This document shows, piece by piece, positions 1 through 12,400 of a stretch of DNA of 34,637 nucleotides. The notes under the pieces were generated by a model. That model saw nothing but the letters and a program-made list of their open reading frames with translations, ran no database searches and had not been told where the DNA came from. This stretch comes from Phoronis ovalis (Eukaryota > Phoronida > Phoronidae). The stretch's first letter is position 1. Every line of letters begins with the position of its first letter. The DNA lies in the NCBI GenBank assembly GCA_028565635.1, contig JAOXYB010019071.1, positions 1 to 34,637 on the forward strand. The letters run 5' to 3'. The translations under genes and the position numbers were made by a program.

Positions 1-352
1 GGTTCTGAATGACCCCAAAATCAATAGGCTTCATTGTCACAATGCGAGTAATATATTATTTAAGTTTCAAATGGATATCACATTGCCTTCTTGAGATATC
101 TCGATAACAGTGAATTTGACACGGCGGACACGGCGGTTACAGGGTAAATCCAAAGTACCTCCAGCCTACTGCTGGGGGTACAATTATACATTAAATGCAT
201 TCTCAGTGGCAGTTCCTAGTGTTTAACCCATGCATTATTTCCGATTACACAATGTGTCGTGCGCAAACAGTGATACTAACACTATATGAGGACCATACCT
301 GCGAGAATCGGGGTCCTAAGTTACTAAGTAAACAGTAAAAACATATCTTTAC
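1..352. other. Left edge: intron sequence with no recognised exon
   Basis: I looked for the B part of D18 ([16 protein letters not shown] on the minus strand) and found none. The stretch is presumably the A/B intron. A short direct repeat, cacggcggacacggcgg, lies near 120. Confidence 0.6.
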
Positions 353-496
353 CAGATTTAGATCCTGTTGTGTGATCAGTTGGTGGACCAGTGCCTTTAC
401 TACCAGTTGCGCCAGTGTTTCTAGTCCAGTCAAATACATCTGTTGTGTCTTGAGTCCAACCACACAAATTGTTCTCAAAATCACATGTTGTTGCAG
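353..496 (-). CDS. Exon 52: MAM domain D18, part A (class Y position)
   Basis: [47 protein letters not shown]. Last exon inside the window; the phase-1 donor gtaaag opens an intron that runs off the left edge, so Cys3 and Cys4 of D18 are outside. By order it is a Y domain, but CGW and DHTTG are not the class-Y residues, so its class is uncertain. Confidence 0.9.
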
Positions 497-3400
497 CTGT
501 AAGAAAGTTGAGAATGTACAGGTATGAAAACGCTATACAATCAATATTCCAGGTAAGGGTCTACTTACAGATAAAGAGATGCACATAGATGAGGACAGAA
601 ATGTGTTGTCTACTATATACTCATTCTTCTAATAAAATACATTTTCACCCTGTTATTCATAATAGTATATAGCATGAATGCTAAAAGTACAGTTACCATA
701 CTGCATTATTGGACCTGAAGAACAATCTCTCTTGATAGGACATAATATTACATTACATTTTATCTCTGCAAATTATGTATTTTTATGTATATTTGTATGC
801 ACCAATAATACTTATTGTTTAACAATCTAGTGATTTTGCTTAGCACCAATGATAAATATAATCTAACCTCCTGCAGGGCAGTTTCCATCAACAACTCTAA
901 CATCGTCTAAAGCAATATCACCACGATAACTAATGCCTCGCTTTCCTTGGAATACAATTTGGTATGTTCCTCTGATGGTAGGCATTTGTACTTGACCATA
1001 GTTCCACACATTGCCTTGTGTTCCAGTACGACTCCACAGCGGAGGACTAAGCTGACTTTGGGTCTACAAAGATTTCTCATATGTTAACAACTCTGCAAAA
1101 ATGATAACTTAGAAACTTATGTAATTAAATACGTTATCTCACAAACTAATCAGTCATGCACATGGTGAACAACAATCTGAAAACAGTCACATTTCCTGTA
1201 TAGTTACTCTAAAATCCTAACAGTTTCAAATTTTCTGAAACCATCACAAGATGATAAGCAGCAGTCACCATATAATCAATACCAATAACAAATATGTTTT
1301 TTTGTTAAGAATTCAATATAATAACTTTTATTCCTTAGCAAGCTTAAAATTGAACAAATATGGTCTATTAAGAAAAATAATAACCAAGTCACAAAAACTA
1401 AAATTATACGTAATTAGTGCATTTGTAATTAAATGTAATTAGTGGAACTGAACAATTTATTTGAATAAATTGGCCATAAGACAATCTAAGTTGACTTGCC
1501 TGTTGTGTAACACTTCACTAATTTTACATAAATTAAGCTCCTTTCTATACATGCTCCATATATAAAAAATAATGAGGTGGAGCAGGTGAGTTACTTAGCT
1601 TAGGCATACGAGAAATAAATGTACTTTTTCCAATAGTTTTTGACAAATGTACTCATAGTTAAACCAATAACAATATAAGGAAACAAAGTTCAATTGCATA
1701 GTTACGAACCTGGCTGTGCACACTCAAAGTGTCCACGTGTGGTCCATACATATGATACCAGAACTGGACACATCGGGATGTTGCACCAGAAACAAATGTT
1801 GATTGTAGTAGAGCTGTGTCATCAGCCTGTCTAGGTGATGAGGCTTCAATGTACACATACCAGCCTTGGCCTATGTATGGTTAAAAAAATGAATGTGAGA
1901 ACATCCTAAAAATTCTCAAAAACTAGCTGAAAGAAATGAGTAGTGCATTGACAGATATTTCTTCAGAGAAAAAAAACAGTTACTGTAGCTTTTTCTTCAT
2001 TTACAATATGCTGATAATCACCTAATATAATATGAATAATAGATGCAAGTTTCCATTGTTTTGTAACAAAATATTTACTGCTGGTTTGATCTAAAATAAA
2101 TCATTGTTGACATTCTTACTTGTTCCTTTTGTATGATCTATGGTTGGTCCTGTTTGTGTTGTACCCGTAGGTCCTTGAGCTCTTGTCCAATCAAACTTGT
2201 CAGCAGTTGACTGGCTCCAACTACATATATCAGATTCAAAGTCACAATCCATACTACTCTGAGGTACAAATTGTGTGGTAGACGGACCAGCTGTTGTTAA
2301 TGACGGTGTTGTTGTTGGGGCTATATCAGGTTTCACTGAAATGAGATATTAAAATAAAATACATAAGATTATTTAATGAGTCTCAAGTATAAACGTATGA
2401 ACAAATTTAGGTAAAATTATAACAGAATTGTTGAGATACTGAAAGAGCTCTATAACGTTACAAATGCATATAAGATACACTTTGTAATTATTAAGAAATA
2501 AAGTCTAATGTAATAATACACAACTTACATGCACAAGATGAACTGGTAAAGGCTACATCGTCAATGGAAATATCTCCTCGTGCATTTGTGCCTCGTTCAC
2601 CCTGGAAGATGATCTGTAAAAAGATGTTATTTTTTGTTAGAGGAATCGAGCCTGTCATAATTTATCTATTAGATTTTTTTACAGTATAATTATACAGTTT
2701 TATCATAATTGATAGTACAATAGTAGTAAGTAACTTGTTTTCTAGGGTTTTCTCTTAATTTGAAAAACAATTAGCATTACATTTTTACTATAATATAATA
2801 ATTTCTCAAAAACTGAAATTCCATCACATGCGTTTATCATTAAGTAGCACATTGAAACCACATAACAGTAAGTGCATAGCTTAATCTATAAGATACTACC
2901 TGATATTCATTTGTCGTTGTAAAGGAAACCTGACCATTAAACCAATTATCTCCTTTATTGCCATCTTGCCTCCAAAGAACTTTTTGTTTAATTGGAAGTG
3001 GAGTTGTTGTTACACTAGGTAGCTCAGTTATGATGACTGTTAGAGAACCTGTTAACAAGGAAAGATTGCAACCACTAAATCACTTAAAAACTGTTTGTAT
3101 TTTAATCCATGTCATAATGCATTTTCCCAAGTTTGGCTGGTTAAGTTTTGACAAACTTTACACAAGCACAATCACAATTGCTTTGTCCTTTTAGCAAGTC
3201 TTTTGCAAGCTAGTTAATGCCTTTAAATTTCACACTTGGCCATTACAACCTTTTCAGAAATTTCATGTTTTTAAGAAATGAATTAATATACAAATGCATC
3301 CTTGAAGAGCATTGTTATTGGCAACACAGAATTACAGATTGAGTATGCCTACTGACTGTTTTAAAGATTAAATATACACACATAAGAAAAACATTTCCAG

Positions 3401-6400
3401 ATATGTTAAATAACAGCTTTGACTCATTTTAAAATTTTTATTCTCAACTCACCTACTCCAGTACCGTACATGTGATACCAGAAATTCAAGCACCTAGGGG
3501 AGGTGGTCGCGGCAAACTTTTCACTAGAGAACACTGCTTTGTCACCTTGTTGTCTCGGAGCTGATGTCTCAATGAACATATAATACCCTAAAATGAAGAA
3601 GTGGCTTTTACAAACAAATTGCTATGTAAAACTAGCTTCAGTTTTACTTCATTGATTACTTCACTAAACATATTGAGTGTTTATAAGAATAGCGGTGTTA
3701 GACATGGCACTGTTTGAGTATTGATTTAATATCTATAACAAGAGAATTTTGACTGTTGAATTAAATGTAATTGCTAGATGTCACTAACTACAAAACCATT
3801 TGCACACCGATGAACATTCAGCAAATTTAGAGAGCATTTTGCAAGTCTCCATAGTTTCCAGGAAGTCTCTCATTGTAATAACAAATTTCTGCAAAAAGAT
3901 TCTTCTACATACCTTTGCTGTCACCTTTTGTATGATCTGTTGAAGGGCCAGTAAACCTAGAACTTGTAATCGCATTGTTGCGTAACCAATCAAAATCATC
4001 ATTAAAAAGAGAATTAGCGTTTGTCCATGTGCATGTATCCTTTTCAAAATCACAATTTCCTGGCAGAGGACATGCACCTGCTGTAATCTTGACATCATCA
4101 ATGGAAATATCCCCACGATAACTAACTCCACGAATTCCTTCAAACACAAGCTAAAAAAATAGTACACATTCCACTAATGAATACTTCTGAATAGAAAATT
4201 TTACCAGTTGAATAACTGTGCTGGATATTACTGTGATCAAAACATTCAGCATGAGAAAATGATCATTCTTTTGCAAAACATTTAAAATATAATAGTAAAA
4301 CTTGGCAAAATACAAAATTGTATTTAAATATATTAATTAAATTTAGACAACTAAAGACCGGAACAAAACAGTCAAGCTTATAAATTAAGTTTATGATTAA
4401 AAACACAGACGAAGGTTTTTAAAAGTATTTAGTTCTCTGCTCATATAAATTGCATCACAATACAACTACTGGAATTGACTTCATTGCATGTTAAAGCAAC
4501 AATTGAAATTAAGTTTGCAGCAGACCATTTGCATGCACTTGGTGGAGCCATTAGTCTCAGACCCAAACGTTCCCAGCATGTCGCATTCTGTGAATGAACT
4601 ATGACGTAGTTCGGGGTGCGCTTGTTCATTCAAAAATGCTACATTCTTCGCATACTGAGCCAAAACCCAATCAAAATCTTGTTAACGTTGGTTTAAGAAA
4701 TGCTTTCGTTTTGTAAGTTCCCTTAGTATTTCAAAAGCAAAAACACTGTTTATTAACATTTTATTGGTCTGATTAAAGTTCATCGCTTAATGCATTTCTA
4801 AAGTCGGGTTTTAAAAACCGTGTATTGTTTTCCACTAAAAATCATGGGAATAGAAAGGGTCCGATAGTGTTACCCTCAAGTGCAAATAGTCTGTTAATTG
4901 AGTATAAAATTTACTGGAATAAGAGAGACAACACTGGTACTTTATGAGGGATGAACAAACCTGCCATGTAGACCTAGATGATACTGTAACTCTAGTCATA
5001 ATCCATGCATTTCCCTGGGCTGCTGACCTGGTAAAGATAGGCCTTCCTAGCAGACCAGCACTCTTAGCATATATGTTTAGTGTTCCAACATCTTGTCCAT
5101 ACATATGATACCAAAATTCAACACAGTTTCCAGCAGTGGGTTGTTGCACAGGACTGATTAAACGAGCCTTATCACCCGTGGATCGCGGAGATGATGCTTC
5201 AATATACATGTACTTTCCTACAAAACAAAACCATGAAAGATGAGAATTTAAGCAATTTTAAAGCAAACTATCTTTTAACACTTTCCACGACCTCACATTT
5301 GTATTTATAAAACAGTTGCTTGTGTAGGAGCTGTGTAATAATTGGCTCTATACACACACAACACACACACATGCAGTTACAAATGACTGTTCAACCGAAG
5401 TGCAAATGAGAACAATATAGATCTTGGACTTGTGTGGAATTAGTTATGTTTACAACATCAATTGTATAAAATAAGTCCGAAAATAATTAACTGCAACAGT
5501 GACAGCCTCCTAATGTTACCTCCTGTCGTCAGAAGATTGCTGTACTCACCAGTACTACTTCCATATGTATGGTCATTAGTAGGTCCAGTTCCTTGAGTTC
5601 CCGTGCCTCCAGATCTCTGAGTCCAATCAAAAGTGTCAGTTAGATCTTGAGTATATCCACAAAGTTGCACATCTTCAAATGTGCAAGTGGCTGAGGTGAC
5701 TATAGTAAATAAAGACAAAAATAACTACTTATATAGGAACCACTATATGCGAGAAAACACCATCTAGTGCGATGTTGTGCGAGGATGTGCAAACAGCTAT
5801 TGTGTATAAAAATTAGGTACATCGTTTTTAATAAGCAACAAACTGTTCATGAGATTCTTAAACAACAAATTTTTCTTAAAATATTTCAGCAATTTTTTAT
5901 TTATGAGTGTGTAGCTTAAATCCCTTTCAATGAATTAAACCATTGCTTTTAAAGGAGCTTTCTATAAAATACAACACAGCTGGGGTTATATTCACTTCAA
6001 GTAGTTATCTTTAAAGTTTCAAATAACTTGCTTATACTTCAAAGTCCAGGGAGGCACTGCCAATATAATATATATGTATGTATACATGTGCCTATACCTT
6101 CAGAGTGTTTTTTTACTCTAGCATATTTCAGGGTGGGTATTTTGTGTTGGGAGGATATTTGGGGGTTTTTGATTGTTTTGAAAACTATTACAAATTTGTG
6201 GGGGTATTTTAATGTTTTTGGCTATTTCAGAGCTGATTCTTTAAACCCTAGGGTATTTCAGAGTTTGGGTTTAGGCAATTTTGGGGATATTCCAGAGTCA
6301 GGACCCCTGTGCAACACACCCCTACCAAAATTTAAGGATAGTCCCCCCGGACTGTGATGAGCTCTGACCCAAATTTGTCACATGTTTAGTTGGGGATTGG

Positions 6401-9400
6401 TTTTACTAAAATAATGTTGTCAGCAAATATATCAATAAATTTACAATTGACTACTTTATACCAAGCTTGCTTGAAATAATTTGTTATAAAAAACAATGTA
6501 CCTGGAAATAAGGTTACATACTTCTACACATTTTCAACTTAACAGTTTCCACCGTGAATAAATGTCTTGTATGCATCGGATGACAATTTCCACACAATGC
6601 TTATTGGTACATGTTTGTGCAAGCTTGAATCTTACCTTTGCACATTCCACTGGTAACACTAATGTCATCCAAAGCAATATCCCCTTGGAAGCTTACACCA
6701 CGTACTCCTTCCAATACAATCCTAGGTGACGCTCCTGTAAACCCTGGAATGTTCACTTGGGCTTTAATCCACTGATCACCTTGAGTGCCAGTTTTGGACC
6801 ACACAGGCTTACTAAGAGTTGATCCTACTAGTGTACGAACATTTAAGGTATTTATACTTGGGCCAAACCTAAAAATCAATTTCCATAGTTTTAGTTTTAT
6901 ACAGATATTTAACAAAATTGGCTAGCAAACAAGCTTTTAGGTATTACCAGATATAGATACGTCTTAAACATATTGTTTGATTGATGTTTGGATGATTTCC
7001 TTGCAGTCACATCAACAAATAAAAGTAAAATTTCATTATAATATTTTCACAGTGTTAACCTACATTTTATCTTTTACGAGACCTATTAATCTTTATTTAT
7101 TAATGCTTGAAAATCAGGGTAGCTAGAAATAGTTAAATGGGCAAAATTGGCATTGTTTTAGCAAGAATTTTCCTAGTATTTTTTTGAAGATGGACATACA
7201 CTTACATATGATACCAGAAAGTCAAACATTGAGGACTTCCACCTGTAATAAGCGGACTAACTATTTGTGCAGAGTCATTCACTCGTTTTGTACCAGATGC
7301 CTCAATGTAAATGTAGAAACCATTACCTAAGATTAATGAAAATATAACGATATTATGCAACTTCTGCTATCTGCTTGTTTTTAAAAACTATTTGAATAAC
7401 CTGTTCAGCGGGAGTAATAATGAAATTTATATGTTGAAAGAAACAAGTAAAATATGAAATGTTCTCTTAGATTCTACATTTTAAATAGTGTAAGTATTGA
7501 ATGGGCAAAGTTCTGAAAATTGAATAATTCTATAATAATATTACCATTCTGTTTAGTGTGATCAAAGTTTGGACCAGTATTCTGACTAGGAGTTCTTCCT
7601 TTTTGTCTGGTCCAATCAAAATCATCAATTTGTGATTGTGTCCATGTACAGAAGCCTGTCTCAAAGTCACAGTCCATATTACCAGGAGCTATAACACAAA
7701 ATCTGCCACTTAAATTTAACAGATAATGGATTATTATCCAATTAAATAACTAAGTATTTCTTTGAAATCCTTTGTTATTTCTAGAGTTTGGTCAATAATA
7801 ACAGTAAACTGTGACATCATATAAACACTCGAAATGCAATACAAAGTAATTTTTTGATAATATTTTTATGTATTGTGATGTGAGGTGTGCAATAATCAGA
7901 ATTATTATCAGGACTTCATATCCTTGGAATAGTTTTAAAAGAAGAGTCCTAACCAGATGTTGGCTGAGTTGTGATAGAAGTAGTAGTTGGTTGTGGTCCT
8001 TGACTAAATGGTATATAAGCTTCAGATGGTGAAACTGAAAGTTAAAATAAAAAATTAAGAATAAATTGGATACAAAACTTTGCAGCAATTTTGTACTAGG
8101 AACATAAGATAGCATTACATGTTTTACGAAATGTTTCTACAGTAGCTACAGGTATGATTACTAAACTAGTATACATTTCTGTTACTGAGTGTTTAAAATA
8201 AACATCATTGCATTATTAACCTTCAGTGTTTAGAATAAACTTCACTACATTATTGTACATTTTTTAATGTTTGGTAAAGATCTCTCACTTATTCTCCTCC
8301 CCCCCCCCTCTTAGTACATGTGCTCTATCACTCAACTTTGCACATAATAGAATAGCCCTTAGATAACTATATAAGCTTCTTCCATCAAATACAAACATTA
8401 AACAAACACTGAGGTATTTCCAACGAGCAGAAAACAATTAATGTTCACTGTTAAAACTCTTTTATATTCATACATGTACCTTGACAAGCACTTTCGGTAA
8501 ATGATACATCATCTATAGCAATATCACTTAAATAGCTTGGTCCCCTTGTAGCTTCAAATATAATCTGGTAGTCATCAGTACTCTTAAATCCAATTTGTCC
8601 TCCAAACCATTGATTTTTCCTACCACCAAAGACTTGCCAAATTACAGTATAATTGGATGCCTAGAAATATAATTAAACACTACAAACTTACAAACTTTGT
8701 TTAATTTTTGTTGTTTTTTTTATCGAACAGTAAAGGTAGATCTTGAATTCTCTAAATGGTCTTATGGTTACTTGTTTAAAGCTTTTAATGGAAACTGACA
8801 GAAACCTGAATTTTGATAGATTTTTAGAGAAACAAAAAGAATTTTTGCCTGGACATTTTGATTAACATGCATTGCACAATCAATATTTACTCCAATAAAT
8901 ATAATAGGTTCATTCATCTATGGTATGATGAGTAATCATGTCGGTGGGAATTGCTTCACAGTAATTATTAGCTGACGTAAGTTTATAAACAGCCTTCTAG
9001 ATTAACTGATATTAGTCTGTATGCCAGAGATTCGAATGACAAAAACAATTTCAGTGATGCTGATCAAACATTCATGCGGAGGAACAAGTACCTGTCGAAT
9101 CCCAACAGCTAAACTTCCAACACCGGTGCCATACATATTAAACCAGAATTTGAGGCAGCGTCCTGAAGCACTTGTTGCTTTCAGAGTTGGTGATACAAGT
9201 CTTGCTTTATCACCATTCACACGAGGACTGGATCCTTCAATATACATATAGAAACCTAAAAAGAAAAAATAAGAAGTGAAGATACTGTACATGTACCAGA
9301 AAGCATAATTATTTTTTAAAGAAATTATCAACACAGAAAAAAGGTAGTAACAGTAACACAAAATGTCAAAAAAGTTATCTGAAACATAATTTGTAAAATG

Positions 9401-12400
9401 CACATTGACACATTGTGTCAATTTTGGGCACTTAATTGTTAACTAATTACCAGCACATAGGTACTACCTGCATTTATATTAACTGAAATATAATCATCAG
9501 TGAATCACCACAAAGTTCACAATAAACTAGTTGCATGCACTTGGAGAAGACACATTTTGTAAATGAAAATTGCCACAGTTTGCCACGCACTCATGCAATT
9601 CATTAAAAAAAGCAGCATGATGGGTTGTTGGTTCCACAAACAGTGGCTCCACCATTTGCATGCAAATAGCTTATTTGCCAGTCAGAATGTTAACTTGGTG
9701 TATTTGGTCACTGTGGCCATTAGAGTTACACTGATGAAACAGAACAAACCTAATGAAACACTTAGTACCTTTGACAGAGCCAGTAGTATGATCTCCAGTA
9801 GGACCAGTATTTCTACTGCCAGTAGTACCGTTCTTGAGTTGCCAATCAAATGTATCTAGATTTAAAGTGTTAGTCCAACCACACTGACCATGCTCAAAGT
9901 CACAGTTGCCTGTTTAAAAGGAAATAATAATATGTACCTTAACATTGTCTCAACCAGAAAAAAATTAATATAATATTGTAGACTACTGTCATGAGAACAC
10001 ATTAAAAATATAACTGAAAATAGCATTTAAAACTCCAACACATTTACTATTAATATAATTTTACAAGAGTGATATTTTCAAAAACCCTGATATGATAAAT
10101 TTTATCTTTGGATGTGTCCCAGCAATAGGACTGGATACACTATGCCTCTAGTTGGCTACTAAGTAATATCTAGTGATGCTGTTGGAATAATTTGATACCA
10201 CAGCGATTTCAAGTGATGTTCAACTTCTCCAACAGAACAAACTGTCATAATGGCTCCTTAATGTAACAACAAGAAGGCATCATGACAGCTGATCTATGAA
10301 AGAACATTAGCATGCACATAACCATTAACATTACCAAACAAAGCAACATCTCTTCTTTTGAAAATCCCCTCTACATTAACAATATTACATTACACTATTA
10401 TTTACAGGCACTTGCTTATAGTTTTGCGCCAAGCTAGTGCTAAATAGCAATCATGATAAGAGCTTTTTTGCAATAAGTAACTTTTAAATAACTTATGCAA
10501 ACCAATTAGCAATTAGTACAATTTCTTAAACTTTTTTAAGTCACTGGCTATAAACAAGTTTGATTTCCTGAAAATAACAAAGCTATAGAGTATGATACAT
10601 TTGGTTATAACTTTATTTGTAAGAAATATCTAGAGTGAACACGCTAGATTCACAGATTTCCAAAATTACTCCCAGTATTACCTGCTACAGGACATGGTGT
10701 GCTCATAGCTTTGACATCATCAATAGCGATATCACCCTGGTAACCATTTGAGATAGTGCCTTCAAAGACAACCTAAAAATGGAAATTATAATAAAGTAAC
10801 ACTGTGACAGTAGTTTAAACTTTACAAATTATGAGGTCATATAGTTTGAATTTGATCATATGACTTGAAAAATTGTATTTTTAAAAGTTTTAAAAAAATA
10901 TGTCAACACCTTTCCACCCACAATTTAAAACTTTGCACACAAATAAGTTTTACATAAAATATACATATCTACAAAACTGTGCTTTAGATTTTTTTTTTCT
11001 TTATTGTGAAGATATGAATTAAAAATGTACAAATGCATCCAGTTATTATACTGTTTGAAGTTATGCAACTATCTAATGCATGTCTATAAATAACTAAGTT
11101 AATGGAAAGCACAGAAATGTACCATTAAGCTGGTAAAATTATCATGATGAATGACAAAACAGCATGACAGTATTTATTGAGATCTTACATTATATGTAGC
11201 TAGTTTTGGTTGTACTGGTAAAGAAACCAGTGCCTGTGTCCAACGATTTCCTTGATTTCCCTTCTCGGTCCACATAGCCTTACCAAGCTGTGCACCAGAC
11301 GAAGTGTTCTGTGCTGCATACACACTTAGTGTTCCAATGTTATTACCAAACATATGATAATAGAAGGAAATACACTGAATGTTCTGTGTTGAAACATCGG
11401 GAGTCCATAGCCTGGCTACATCACCCCATTTTCTGGGATTGGATGATTCGATGTACATGTAATAACCTATAATAAATAGTGACTGAATCATGGTAAGATT
11501 AAAATAATCAACGAATAACAAAAAAAGAATTCAGCAGCAACTTCTAATAGTCCAGCAATGATCCAGGGACTTTCAAGTAGCACGACTCCTTCCAAGCATT
11601 AAGCTTAGCTCTGTTAACTGCTTAGCGGATGAGAACATAAAATCTAGACTAGAGGGACAAAATGGAACCAGTAATAAATAGATTAGTTAATTGCAAATAC
11701 CTGTACATAAAAAGTAACATATTTTTTACCTGCACCAGTACCATAAGTGTGATCAAAATTGGGTCCAGTTCCCGCAGACCCTGTGTTCTTGCTTGATCTT
11801 GTCCAATCAAAATTATCAGTTGTATCTTGCAGATATCCACAAACATTTCCATCCTCAAATGAGCAGTCAACATTAGTGGTAACTCCTGGTGGAAGAGTAG
11901 TCAATGGTGCTAAAAAACAAATAAGTCATAGCCTCAAAAGACAGAAATGTCAGAAACATTCTCACCTACCTCACAATGTTGAGCTTGCCAAATAAGTATC
12001 AGGTGATCTGCAGATGCATGCGGATATAGGTAAAAAAAGCTTTTTAGTTGTGTCATGTTGCTTTATAATTGTATCTTCACCAGTTTTCAACAAGAAGTGC
12101 AAACATTACCAGATTTTTTGAGTTGTCACACAATTTTCTAAATTAGAACCATCTATTTTTTTTTTTTTAGACTTTATTTATGCAAAGCCAACGGCTTATT
12201 TACGGCATGGTCCTCAATGACCAATGCTAGCTGCTTTTGTGATAACTTGGATTTGAAATCTGTTCCGTAGCCTCACTTTGTGTTTTTAGAGTCTTGGTGC
12301 TGCAAACTTTAGTGAGTTTTTCATAACTTCAGTTTAACATTTTGTAACATGTTCAGTTACTCATAATTCACAATGTAAACAATGCAAACCTGCTGAACAG

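Noticed and set aside
4441-4663. Minus-strand open frames of about 60 codons
   Set aside because: They cover a foldback-element copy and plain intron; no MAM motif, and no acceptor and donor pair keeps the frame.
6028-6357. 109-codon plus-strand open frame
   Set aside because: It lies entirely within a repetitive G-rich insert; the translation is low-complexity and unlike any family I know.
9021-9251. Plus-strand open frame across exon 37
   Set aside because: It is the antisense shadow of a well-supported MAM exon and has no protein motif of its own.
9563-9859. 98-codon plus-strand open frame
   Set aside because: It runs across a foldback element and the antisense of exon 36; not a gene.
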